Assembly: GCF_014522205.1 (NCBI RefSeq)
Contig: NZ_CP046884.1
Location: 1,984,001 to 2,048,000, forward strand
Direction of reading: 5' to 3'
Length of the DNA stretch: 64,000 bases
From: Corynebacterium poyangense
GTDB lineage: Bacteria; Actinomycetota; Actinomycetes; Mycobacteriales; Mycobacteriaceae
Shown: piece by piece, positions 38,881-47,374 of the stretch
How positions within the stretch are numbered: position 1 is the stretch's first letter
Layout: every line of letters starts with the position of its first letter
Position numbers and translations under genes: made by a program
Notes under the pieces: generated by a model
Told to the model about the DNA's origin: nothing
Databases searched by the model: none
Seen by the model: only the letters and a program-made list of their open reading frames with translations

Positions 38881-38893
38881 AGTAATCGATAAC
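38881..38893. promoter_or_regulatory. candidate FCD-regulator operator 2
   Basis: AGTAATCGATAAC, the exact reverse complement of the element at 37978-37990, 31 bp before the proposed GTG start of the amine oxidase. A further GATAAC follows at 38895. Confidence 0.65.
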
Positions 38894-38923
38894 TGATAAC
38901 TCGTTATGGGAAAGGAGCCGGTC

Positions 38924-40156
38924 GTGTTTGAACTTCCTCCTACCTGTGGCACCACAGTAAGTCTGGACATGAGCACCGCTGACCATCTTCCTCAGTCAGC
39001 TGAGGTGGTCATCATCGGCGGTGGTGTCATGGGGTTAAGCGTGGCCCACTACCTTGCAGAACGCGGCGTTGGCCAAGACCATCAAGGAAACTACAGCGGC
39101 ATTGTCCTGCTCGAAAGAGACACCTTGGGCAGCGGTTCTTCCGCTAAACCACTGGGCGGAGTGAGAGCTAATTTCTCTGACCCAGCCAACATTATCTTGG
39201 GGCAGCGGTCACTCAAGGTTTATGAAAACTTTCACCGTGATTTTGGCGTCGATATCCACCTGAACAAAGTAGGTTATCTCTTCTTGGCTCGTACCGAGGA
39301 AGAGCGACAGGCGCTAGATCAATCTGCTGAATCCCAGCGCCTATTAGGAATTGATGCTCGATCTCTGGACCCGCATGAGGCTCAAAAAGTTAACCCCTTT
39401 CTCAAGGCGGAGGCTTTAACTGGAGCGTGCTATACCCCCAATGATGGACATGCGGCTCCAGCAGCAGTTGTGGAGGGTTTACGTCGAGCACTCGATGAGC
39501 GCGGCGTGTGTATGTGTGACCGCACCGAAGTTCTCGATATTGAACGCACCGCTCAAGGGATAACGTCAGTAACAACTAGCCGCGGGGAGATTCGCACCGA
39601 AACAGTCGTGTGCGCCGCGGGGGCGTGGAGTAAAAGAATTGGAGAGATGGCTGGAGTAGATCTCCCCGTCGAACCTACCCGACGCATGATCGGGTTGACT
39701 CCTCAACAATCCACACCTCCGCCGCGGATTCCTTTTACCTTGGATCTCTCCACCACCTTCTATTTCCACAACTATGGCCGGGGCTTGCTATTGGGAATTT
39801 CTCACGCCGCTGAACCTGGCTTTTGCCGGGAATACTCCAATGAGTGGCTCAAAGAATTCAATGCGGCAGCCTCAATCATCGCACCTGAGCTGGAAAATCC
39901 CTCTCTCGCAGGTGGCTGGGCCGGATTCTATGAAAACACCCCGGATCACAACGCTCTCATTGGTGCATCATTAACAGTTCCTGGGTTCTTCTACATCACC
40001 GGTTTTTCTGGACATGGTTTCCTCCAAGCTCCAGCCGCTGGTGAATTGCTTGCTGACATCATCACCAACCGCACTCCTTTTATGGATCCCACTCCCTTTT
40101 CTGCCACTCGATTTTCCGGGCTTGGCAGCCCCTGGAATGAACTCAACATTATCTAA
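38924..40156 (+). CDS. FAD-dependent amine/imino-acid oxidoreductase (DAO family), AmaA-like role
   Basis: About 410 aa. Rossmann FAD motif VVIIGGGVMGLSVAHYLAERG near the N-terminus, substrate-domain GGVRANFSDP, and C-terminal GFSGHGFLQAPAAGELLAD typical of sarcosine oxidase beta/proline dehydrogenase-like proteins. GTG 38924 is preferred because AAGGAG lies six bases upstream; an ATG at 38906 overlaps that site. Next come a DUF1338 gene and a P6C-type aldehyde dehydrogenase gene, so oxidation of L-pipecolate to piperideine-6-carboxylate is the best guess. Sarcosine, proline or another N-alkyl amino acid remains possible. Confidence 0.78.
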   Translation: MFELPPTCGTTVSLDMSTADHLPQSAEVVIIGGGVMGLSVAHYLAERGVGQDHQGNYSGIVLLERDTLGSGSSAKPLGGVRANFSDPANIILGQRSLKVYENFHRDFGVDIHLNKVGYLFLARTEEERQALDQSAESQRLLGIDARSLDPHEAQKVNPFLKAEALTGACYTPNDGHAAPAAVVEGLRRALDERGVCMCDRTEVLDIERTAQGITSVTTSRGEIRTETVVCAAGAWSKRIGEMAGVDLPVEPTRRMIGLTPQQSTPPPRIPFTLDLSTTFYFHNYGRGLLLGISHAAEPGFCREYSNEWLKEFNAAASIIAPELENPSLAGGWAGFYENTPDHNALIGASLTVPGFFYITGFSGHGFLQAPAAGELLADIITNRTPFMDPTPFSATRFSGLGSPWNELNII

Positions 40157-40168
40157 GAGGTCCTCATC

Positions 40169-41608
40169 ATGACGAGTACACAACGCCTTGCCCGCTGGGA
40201 ACTGCGCGCCGCCTTTGCTCAGCGACTATCCCAGATGTATGGGGAAGAAGTCCCGGCTTATACCACCTTGGTAGAAGTCTCTGAGGCGGTCAACCGGGAT
40301 TACCAACAAACCCACCCAGAACTAGCGGAACACCTTGGCAGCATCTCTCGTGTCACGGCGGAACGCCACGGAGCTATCCGCGTAGGAACACCCCAGGAGC
40401 TCACTGACGTTGCACGAGTTTTTGCTGCTTTCGGTATGTATCCAGTCGGATTTTATGATTTACGGGACGCGGCAGCCAGCTCAGTCCCGGTGGTTTCGAC
40501 GGCATTTCGCCCCATCGACGCCGAGGAGCTAGCCCGAAATCCATTCCGAGTCTTTACTTCCATGCTCACCGTAGATGATCCTCGGTTCTTCTCCCCGGAT
40601 CTCCAGCAAAGGCTAGAGGCGTTCTTAGCCCAACGGACACTCTTCCCCGAAGAACTCCTTCTTCTCGCCGATAAGGCTGACCGAGAAGATGGTCTGGGAG
40701 AACCTGAGGCTAGCCGTCTCCTTGAGTTAGCTACGGCCTCCTTTAAGCTCTCAGATGATCCGGTAGATGAATCCTGGTATCGAGAGCTGGAACAGATCTC
40801 TGCGGTAGCTGCCGATATTGGAGGTGTTACCACCACCCATATCAACCACCTCACCCCACGCGTCCTTGACATTGATGACCTCTACGCACGGATGGAACAA
40901 CGTGGGATCACCATGATTGATGAAGTCCAGGGGCCACCCGGCTGGGACGGCCCAGATATTTTACTTCGGCAAACATCCTTCCGCGCCCTGGATGAACAAC
41001 GAGTCTTCCGCTTTCCTGATGGTAGTACCGGCCCAGGTACGCTGCGGGTTCGGTTCGGCGAGGTAGAGCAACGCGGGATAGCTCTCACCCCGGCAGGTCG
41101 TGATATCTATGACCGGATGGTTGCTGAAACTGATCAGCTGCTTCATGAAGAACCCGGTGCACCAAGGGCTGAGATTGCCCGGCGCGTTTGGCAAAAACAC
41201 ATTCCGACAACGGAGAAAGAGCTCGACGAACAGGGGTTGGGATATTTCACCTATGAGCTCGCTGCTAGTCCGGAGGACATCCGGCACCAGCTAAGCGGCG
41301 GTCCGGAAGGCGTCGAACTTCAAGAGTTGATTGACCGCGGATTGCTGCGGGCAACCCCTATTGTTTATGAGGACTTTCTGCCTCGATCCGCGGCCGGGAT
41401 TTTCCAATCAAACCTCACCGGGGAAGGAACTAGGGATAACAGCCATGAAGCGGCACGGTACGACGCTGCCGCTTTGTCCACCATGATCGGTCGTGAACTT
41501 GCTGAACCAACCGAACTCTATGCAGCGCAGCGAGCCCAGTCTTTAGCTGACTGCGCCGAGGCGCTGGGCCAACCCATTATTGATTACCCCTCACACTTGA
41601 AAGGATAA
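40169..41608 (+). CDS. hglS: DUF1338 2-oxoadipate dioxygenase/decarboxylase (HglS-like)
   Basis: 479 aa, DUF1338 / VOC-like non-haem iron enzyme. Likely metal and substrate residues occur in TTHINHLTPRVLDID (His pair, about residues 225-235), FYDLRDAA and LPRSAAGIFQSNL. In Pseudomonas putida the family member HglS converts 2-oxoadipate to 2-hydroxyglutarate in D-lysine catabolism. It begins 12 bp after the FAD oxidase and 4 bp before the aldehyde dehydrogenase, in one operon. The symbol is given by family; activity is not shown. Confidence 0.83.
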   Translation: MTSTQRLARWELRAAFAQRLSQMYGEEVPAYTTLVEVSEAVNRDYQQTHPELAEHLGSISRVTAERHGAIRVGTPQELTDVARVFAAFGMYPVGFYDLRDAAASSVPVVSTAFRPIDAEELARNPFRVFTSMLTVDDPRFFSPDLQQRLEAFLAQRTLFPEELLLLADKADREDGLGEPEASRLLELATASFKLSDDPVDESWYRELEQISAVAADIGGVTTTHINHLTPRVLDIDDLYARMEQRGITMIDEVQGPPGWDGPDILLRQTSFRALDEQRVFRFPDGSTGPGTLRVRFGEVEQRGIALTPAGRDIYDRMVAETDQLLHEEPGAPRAEIARRVWQKHIPTTEKELDEQGLGYFTYELAASPEDIRHQLSGGPEGVELQELIDRGLLRATPIVYEDFLPRSAAGIFQSNLTGEGTRDNSHEAARYDAAALSTMIGRELAEPTELYAAQRAQSLADCAEALGQPIIDYPSHLKG

Positions 41609-41612
41609 GACT

Positions 41613-43127
41613 GTGACTACTTCTCTTCGCGATTCTGTGCTATCTGCTCTCCAGGCTTGCGGCGTGGATACCACAATCCTGGATCACGGTGATCTGCGCA
41701 CGCGCACCCCGATTACCGGTGAAGAACTCTTCACCCTGCCGGCAGATTCCACAGAGAGCGTGGATCAGGCTATTAGCAAGGCTCACGAGGCATTTCTTCA
41801 CTGGCGAGAGGTTCCGGCGCCGGAGCGCGGCAACGTGGTGCGCCGCTGGGGAGAGTTACTCCGTGAACACAAACGCGATTTAGCCATTTTAGTGCAGTCC
41901 GATGCTGCAAAAACCCTGTCCGAAGCCGAGGGTGAAGTCCAAGAGATGGTGGACATTTGCGAATTCGCGGTAGGGCAATCACGGATGTTGTACGGCAAGA
42001 CCATGCCTTCCGAACGGCCCGGACACCGGCTCATGGAAACCTGGCACCCGCTCGGCGTGATCGGGGTAATCTCCGCCTTCAATTTCCCGGTAGCAGTGTT
42101 TTCCTGGAATACCGCCCTGGCTCTTGTCTGCGGCAACACCGTGGTGTGGAAACCGTCCGAGCTGAGTTTACTTTCCGCTCTTGGCGCCCATGCTCTTCTT
42201 GCCCAGGCGGTAACTGATTGCGGACAGCCAGCAGATATTCACCACATTGTCCTTGGCGAACGAGCAGTAGGTGAACAAATCGTCGATGACCCACGGGTGG
42301 CTCTCATTTCAGCTACTGGCTCTACCCGGATGGGACACGAAGTAGCTCCTCGAGTCGCTGCCCGTTTTGGCCGCTACCTCTTAGAACTAGGGGGGAATAA
42401 CGCTGCCATCGTAAGCCCCAGCGCAGATCAAGATTTAGCGTTGCGCGGGGTTGTTTTTGCCGCTGCTGGTACTGCTGGTCAGCGCTGTACTACGATGCGT
42501 CGGCTCATCATCCATGAATCCATTGCCGAGGAGTTCACCGAGAAGCTAGTCAAGGCCTACCGCACATTGACGATCGGTGACCCGCGAGACGAGGGTGTCT
42601 TGGTGGGACCTCTCGTCCACCACACCGCGTTTGAGAATATGCAAGAAGCACTCCGCCAAGCTGAAGCCGAAGGTGGTGAGATTCTATGCGGGGGTAAGCG
42701 AGTGATGGCAGAAGAGATGCCCGAGGCCTTCTATGTTGAACCTGCCATTGTGCGGATGCCGAGCCAAAGCGCCACGGTGCACCAAGAAACATTTGCCCCG
42801 ATCCTCTACATCCTCACCTACCGAGATTTCGGGGATGCTCTCGACCTTCATAATGACGTTCCTCAAGGACTATCTTCTGCTATTTTCACTGCTGATCAAA
42901 CAGAAGCAGAGATTTTCCTCTCCGCTCGCGGTTCTGACTGCGGAATTGCCAATGTCAATATCGGTACCTCCGGCGCAGAGATTGGTGGAGCTTTTGGTGG
43001 AGAAAAGGAAACTGGTGGGGGCCGGGAGTCAGGATCTGACGCCTGGAAGGCTTATATGCGTCGGGCTACCAACACCGTGAACTACTCTGGTGAGCTGCCG
43101 CTAGCGCAAGGAGTCAAGTTCCTTTAA
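41613..43127 (+). CDS. amaB: aldehyde dehydrogenase, ALDH7/AmaB type
   Basis: 504 aa NAD-dependent dehydrogenase of the antiquitin/ALDH7 class, predicted to oxidise piperideine-6-carboxylate/2-aminoadipate semialdehyde to 2-aminoadipate. Motifs: ISAFNFPVAVFSWN, NTVVWKPSE, catalytic Glu in LELGGNNA and catalytic Cys in AGQRCTTMRR (about residue 295). The GGAFGGEKETGGGRESGSDAWKAYMRR region is the ALDH7 signature. GTG start with AAGGATAAG. A 2-aminoadipate aminotransferase is not in the window and is needed to connect to HglS. Confidence 0.83.
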   Translation: MTTSLRDSVLSALQACGVDTTILDHGDLRTRTPITGEELFTLPADSTESVDQAISKAHEAFLHWREVPAPERGNVVRRWGELLREHKRDLAILVQSDAAKTLSEAEGEVQEMVDICEFAVGQSRMLYGKTMPSERPGHRLMETWHPLGVIGVISAFNFPVAVFSWNTALALVCGNTVVWKPSELSLLSALGAHALLAQAVTDCGQPADIHHIVLGERAVGEQIVDDPRVALISATGSTRMGHEVAPRVAARFGRYLLELGGNNAAIVSPSADQDLALRGVVFAAAGTAGQRCTTMRRLIIHESIAEEFTEKLVKAYRTLTIGDPRDEGVLVGPLVHHTAFENMQEALRQAEAEGGEILCGGKRVMAEEMPEAFYVEPAIVRMPSQSATVHQETFAPILYILTYRDFGDALDLHNDVPQGLSSAIFTADQTEAEIFLSARGSDCGIANVNIGTSGAEIGGAFGGEKETGGGRESGSDAWKAYMRRATNTVNYSGELPLAQGVKFL

Positions 43128-44359
43128 GCCGTTGAGGGATGAGGCAGTCCGGCTAGCGCGTGGACAAGGTCTGCTCGAAGGTCTTCCTCATCCTCAAGAC
43201 CGATAGAAAGACGCACCAAGTCCGCTGGAATCTCCAAAGGAGAACCCGAGGCTGACTGGTGCGTCATTGTCGCTGGGTGTTCTACGAGAGACTCCACTCC
43301 CCCCAGGGATTCCGCAAGAGAAATCAGTTGGGTCCGGGTGCAGAACTCCTCAGCTGCTGTGGAGGAGTAAAACCGCACCGATATGACCGCACCAAAGGCC
43401 CGCATTTGACGTCGCGCAATCTCATGGCCCGGATGCTGCGCTAGACCGGGGTAGAGGACCTCTTTAACCTGTGGTTGATGAGACAGAAATTCAGCAAGGG
43501 CATGGGCGTTGTGACAGTGTTGCCGCATCCGAACAGCGAGAGTTTTAATTCCTCGATAAGCCAAATAGGCATCAAAAGGACCGGGCACTGCTCCCACCCC
43601 GCCTTGGAGAAATAGCAACTCGTTGTCAATATCTTTATCATTGGTCACCACCACTCCGCCCACGACATCGGAATGGCCTCCTAAGTATTTTGTGGTGGAA
43701 TGAACAACGACATCAGCGCCTAGGTTAAGCGGCTGTTGAAGGTAAGGGCTGGCAAAGGTATTGTCCACAATGAGTTTGGCCGGATGGTTTTTAATTAGTT
43801 GCGCTATAGCGGAGATGTCGCTGATCCCCAACAAGGGATTTGTGGGGCTTTCTAGCCAGATCAATCGAGTATTATCGACCAACGCTGCCGACACCTGTGA
43901 TAAATCACTCGTATCAACAATGCTGTAATCGACACCCCATTCTTTGAAGGTGGTATCGATGAGTCGGAAGGTTCCGCCATACGCGTCCGAACCTAAAATG
44001 AGATGGTCTCCAGGCTTAAGCAAAACCCGCAGAATTGTGTCTGTGGCGGCCATCCCCGAAGAAAAGGCGCGGCCAAAATTTCCGCCCTCTAAAGACGCCA
44101 CCGCGTTTTCCAGTGCACTCACCGTAGGGTTTCCACAACGTGAATACTCATAACCACCCCTGAGCTGGGCCAAACCATCTTGTTGATAGGTGGTAGAAGC
44201 ATAGATCGGAACGTTGATAGCACCGGTTAACGCGTCGGGCTGATACCCCGCGTGAATACTCCGGGTCGCAAACCCTAAAGGGGATGTGGTTGCCGATAGT
44301 CGGTGAGCCCGACGTGCGGCCGTTCCAGCATCAGCGCGACAGTCATGGGAATCAGTCAT
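43124..44359 (-). CDS. metB: cystathionine gamma-synthase
   Basis: PLP enzyme of the Cys/Met metabolism family, 411 aa, joining O-acetyl- or O-succinyl-homoserine and cysteine in methionine synthesis. The PLP Lys is in VVHSTTKYLGGHSDVVGG (about residue 220), and YEYSRCGNPTVSALE and SLGGVESLVEHPATMTH are conserved. It begins with about 25 residues beyond the usual start, so translation may begin later. It overlaps amaB by 4 bp at the 3' end. An imperfect McbR-like element lies 14 bp upstream (44373-44388). Confidence 0.9.
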   Translation of the reverse strand: MTDSHDCRADAGTAARRAHRLSATTSPLGFATRSIHAGYQPDALTGAINVPIYASTTYQQDGLAQLRGGYEYSRCGNPTVSALENAVASLEGGNFGRAFSSGMAATDTILRVLLKPGDHLILGSDAYGGTFRLIDTTFKEWGVDYSIVDTSDLSQVSAALVDNTRLIWLESPTNPLLGISDISAIAQLIKNHPAKLIVDNTFASPYLQQPLNLGADVVVHSTTKYLGGHSDVVGGVVVTNDKDIDNELLFLQGGVGAVPGPFDAYLAYRGIKTLAVRMRQHCHNAHALAEFLSHQPQVKEVLYPGLAQHPGHEIARRQMRAFGAVISVRFYSSTAAEEFCTRTQLISLAESLGGVESLVEHPATMTHQSASGSPLEIPADLVRLSIGLEDEEDLRADLVHALAGLPHPSTA

Positions 44360-44372
44360 GATGGCAGCATAC

Positions 44373-44388
44373 TAGACAAAGCTGTTCA
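44373..44388. promoter_or_regulatory. imperfect McbR-like element before metB
   Basis: TAGAC-AAAGCT-GTTCA: the left half matches the McbR consensus fully, the right half at 3 of 5 bases. Its position just before a methionine gene makes it plausible but not certain. Confidence 0.4.
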
Positions 44389-44480
44389 TAACAAGTGAAC
44401 TGGTTTGACACCAACTTTCGAGAACTTCACAGCCGAAAGTTAGGGATTATTCCGGGAAAACAGCTACACTCTGGCCCCGT

Positions 44481-45476
44481 ATGACTAACTCACTACAAAC
44501 AACGACAAGTAATACGGTAGAAACAGTAACCAACTGGTGGCAAGACCCCACCGTCCAAGAATGGCTGATTAACCGGCCCATTCGACTTGCCGTGGGATTC
44601 TGCGCCGCCGTGGTGATCCACGTCATCCTGCGTCGGCTAATTGACAAAGCCGCGCAGCACAATATCGAGTCCAAAGACAAACAGTCGAAATTCTCCCGGA
44701 AACGACGCAATAAAAATGAGCTTCCCGCAGAAGCTAGGGCACTAGATCGCACCCAGCTACAGCGCCGCAAATCCCGAATCCGCACTCTCGCCAACGTCGG
44801 GAAATCAGCCGTCGCTATCGTGGTGTGGACCTGGTTTGTGCTGCACGTCCTCGACCTCATCGGCATTAATATCGCTCCGCTTATTGCCTCAGCCGGAGTA
44901 GTTGGCGTTGCTCTGGGTTTCGGTGCTCAATCTCTCGTCAAAGACTTCATCAGCGGTATTTTCATGTTGATCGAAGATCAATACGGAGTAGGTGACACCA
45001 TCGACGTCGGCGATGGAATTATCGGTGATGTTGAAGAGGTCTCCCTCAGGCTGACCACTATCCGAGACATTGATGGAACCCTCTGGTATGTCCGCAACGG
45101 CGAAATCATGCGGGTGGGTAACTTCTCCGATGAGTACTCTATTGCTCGCCTCCAAATTCCCGTAGGCCTGTCTAATGATCCCGAACAGGCCTGGGAGGTC
45201 ATCCAAGACTCGGTACGCCGCTGGGTCAACGATAAAAAGATCAGAGAAAGCATCATTGGCGAACCAGAGATGAAAGGTGTCTCTGATTTCGAGATAGATC
45301 ACCTGTCTTACCGGATCCAACTTCGTACCCTGCCCGGACACCAGTGGGATGTTCAACGATTCCTCCAAGGCAAAGTCCTTAACGATATGACTGCCGCCGG
45401 AGTAAGCACCCCCTATCCCCACGGAATTGGGGCCTGGCACCCCACGATGGCGAAGAAAGAAGAAATTGAAAGCTAA
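44481..45476 (+). CDS. mechanosensitive ion channel, MscS family
   Basis: 331 aa. An N-terminal TM, a Lys/Arg-rich linker, and two further TM helices ending in the pore helix ASAGVVGVALGFGAQSLVKDFISGIFMLIEDQYGVGD, the MscS hallmark, then the cytoplasmic beta domain. It releases solutes under hypo-osmotic stress. It is 11 bp upstream of the globin gene and may be cotranscribed with it. Confidence 0.88.
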   Translation: MTNSLQTTTSNTVETVTNWWQDPTVQEWLINRPIRLAVGFCAAVVIHVILRRLIDKAAQHNIESKDKQSKFSRKRRNKNELPAEARALDRTQLQRRKSRIRTLANVGKSAVAIVVWTWFVLHVLDLIGINIAPLIASAGVVGVALGFGAQSLVKDFISGIFMLIEDQYGVGDTIDVGDGIIGDVEEVSLRLTTIRDIDGTLWYVRNGEIMRVGNFSDEYSIARLQIPVGLSNDPEQAWEVIQDSVRRWVNDKKIRESIIGEPEMKGVSDFEIDHLSYRIQLRTLPGHQWDVQRFLQGKVLNDMTAAGVSTPYPHGIGAWHPTMAKKEEIES

Positions 45477-45487
45477 AATCTGAGGGC

Positions 45488-45865
45488 ATGGATTCCCTCT
45501 ACCACCGACTCGGCGACGAGGCTTTTGAACGCCTGGTCGCCGGTTTTTATGCTCGGGTAAAAAACGACGACATCCTCTCCCCGATGTACCCCCATGATGA
45601 TTGGGAGGGTGCGCAATGGCGTCTCCGCGCCTTTTTAACGCAATATTGGGGTGGCCCCAAGGATTATTCCCTGCAACGAGGACACCCTCGACTCAGAATG
45701 CGTCACGCTCAATTCCCTATCGATCACGCAGCTGCGTCCCGATGGTTAGAGCTCATGGAAGCCTCCTTGAGTGATATTGAGGAAGCTATCATTTCTGACG
45801 CGGATCGAGCTGCTCTCCGTGACCACTGGCAGCGAGCTGCAGCAATGCTCATTAACAAATTTTAA
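45488..45865 (+). CDS. glbO: truncated haemoglobin, group II (GlbO/trHbO)
   Basis: 125 aa, two-over-two globin. Conserved features: YHRLGDEAFERLVAGFY start, FLTQYWGGP with Tyr/Trp of the distal pocket, and the proximal haem His in RLRMRHAQFPI. It may bind O2 or act in redox protection at the membrane. The convergent hypothetical gene overlaps its 3' end by 4 bp. M. tuberculosis Rv2470 (glbO) has the same neighbourhood. Confidence 0.9.
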   Translation: MDSLYHRLGDEAFERLVAGFYARVKNDDILSPMYPHDDWEGAQWRLRAFLTQYWGGPKDYSLQRGHPRLRMRHAQFPIDHAAASRWLELMEASLSDIEEAIISDADRAALRDHWQRAAAMLINKF

Positions 45866-46530
45866 AGAATCCCTAAAGCCGTCGAGTGATACACCGTCCC
45901 GTAGGGGGCATCTACCCGAACCCACCGACCGGCAGTAGAGATCCGCAAGTGACGAGGGATGGTTGAGGGTGCCTCAAAACCGGGGACTAAGCCTAGGTTG
46001 GTGCAGGCAAAAATCATGCGCATTGGGACGTGAACTTGGCTATCTCCGTAATCAATGCTTAAGACTGATTGACGAAGGAGACTATCCGGGGGACCTAATG
46101 GGCCAGAGAATTGGCGGGCCAAGGATTTCCCCTCATCGGATAGTTTTCTAACCACCTTGACCGGCACCTCCTCGACGAGCTCAAAATCACTCTTGGGGGG
46201 CAACGCTCCTGGCCAGAAGGGGTCCTGAGCTGGACCAGCATTAAGACGCTGCGGAGCAAGTGGCACCGGGTGGCTAGGGTCATGACCGACCACATCGTCG
46301 AGAGCTGCTAAGAGGTTCCGAGCTGTCACTACTGCCCCATCGCGTTGACACGTACCCTCAGCGCGTCGAGAGGCGAAAACCTGAAACGGGGTGCTGAGGA
46401 AAACTTCCACCGTGTGTGGATCAAATTGTCTTACTCGCGCCAAAGCGGTGGCATCGAGCCCGCAAGCGCGTCCCACCAGGGTACGCAACCCACGAATTCC
46501 GTTACCTACCTCGAGTTCTTCGGTGAGCAC
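45862..46530 (-). CDS. conserved actinobacterial protein, Rv2474c-like
   Basis: 222 aa, soluble, no TM helix. I do not recognise a catalytic motif. By position between the globin and a thioesterase it matches the Rv2474c family, which has no known function. GTG start directly after the thioesterase stop (6 bp). The C-terminal half (LRISTAGRWVRVDAPYGTVYHSTALGIL) is the best conserved-looking part. Probably cotranscribed with the thioesterase. Confidence 0.75.
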   Translation of the reverse strand: MLTEELEVGNGIRGLRTLVGRACGLDATALARVRQFDPHTVEVFLSTPFQVFASRRAEGTCQRDGAVVTARNLLAALDDVVGHDPSHPVPLAPQRLNAGPAQDPFWPGALPPKSDFELVEEVPVKVVRKLSDEGKSLARQFSGPLGPPDSLLRQSVLSIDYGDSQVHVPMRMIFACTNLGLVPGFEAPSTIPRHLRISTAGRWVRVDAPYGTVYHSTALGIL

Positions 46531-46536
46531 CTCAGC

Positions 46537-46998
46537 CTACTCATCATCCTTAGTGGCGTCGTCGGAGTCCTCCTCGGTGTCTTCGTCGGCGCGCCGTTCC
46601 AAGACTTTGAGCTCTTGAGCTGTGATGGCACGAGGACGGGAGGTGTCAATGTCTACCGCTACTTGCACGCACTCTACGACGCATCCCACTCGCCCCTGGC
46701 GATCTTTGACCTCTTGACGAGTAGTAAAGGATGTGCGCCCAATTTCTACTACTGATGTTTCTACGGTGGCTACCACGGTATCGGGAAGAATAGGACGTAA
46801 ATAGTCGACGTCGAGGTGCCGGACAAAAACTGCTGGGATTTCCAAACCACGTCCGACAAATTCCTGTTGGGCAAATTCCAGACGTGCTTCCTGAGCGATC
46901 TCAATGTATTGAGCATTATTCAGGTGTCCGAACCGATCAAAGTCAGTCCAGCGCAGCGGCACCGTGGTGCTGTGCATTACCGACTGCGGTTGCGTCAT
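46537..46998 (-). CDS. acyl-CoA thioesterase, hot-dog fold (YbgC/4HBT type)
   Basis: 153 aa. Start of the hot-dog domain is LRWTDFDRFGHLNNAQYIEIAQEARLEF, with the catalytic Asp of the WTDFD motif. A strongly acidic, probably disordered tail (about the last 20 residues, Asp/Glu-rich) follows. It hydrolyses acyl-CoA esters; the substrate is unknown. Orthologous in position to Rv2475c. It lies upstream of the Rv2474c-like gene; a tandem repeat is found in its promoter region (47050-47070). Confidence 0.85.
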   Translation of the reverse strand: MTQPQSVMHSTTVPLRWTDFDRFGHLNNAQYIEIAQEARLEFAQQEFVGRGLEIPAVFVRHLDVDYLRPILPDTVVATVETSVVEIGRTSFTTRQEVKDRQGRVGCVVECVQVAVDIDTSRPRAITAQELKVLERRADEDTEEDSDDATKDDE

Positions 46999-47374
46999 TC
47001 TGGGGATCCTCCTGCGACTTCGTGTAATTCGGACCGATATGAGGTATTTATAGGACCGGCATAGGACCGGATATTAGCACCCCATGGTAAACCCAAGCGG
47101 ATGTTATAGCCCGGAAAATTATACCAGCCCAGCGAACCTACTAAGAATTCTATGGCGATAGAATCCAGAGTCTTCATCGGATAAGCGGGATTATTTATTA
47201 ACTTACGGGAGTGCACTGATCAATGCACCGACTCTGAGGAACAAGGACAACTTCGGGAGAAAGGCCACGTATCCTCGACTAACTCATTGTGCTCCGAGCA
47301 GAAAATTTTCCCGGATTAGGAAAGAAAATACCCCGTCAGGGGGTGACGGGGTAGGTGGTGAAGGCTAGACCACG
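46999..47374. other. intergenic region with tandem repeat and terminator
   Basis: 376 bp with no convincing gene. It holds a direct repeat ATAGGACCGGC / ATAGGACCGGA at 47050-47070 with a third partial GGACCGATAT copy at 47032, and the ettA terminator at its right end. The rest shows nothing recognisable. Confidence 0.6.
47329..47353. terminator. terminator of the ettA gene
   Basis: Perfect TACCCCGTCA-GGGGG-TGACGGGGTA hairpin, followed on the minus strand by TTTTCTTTCC. Confidence 0.85.
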
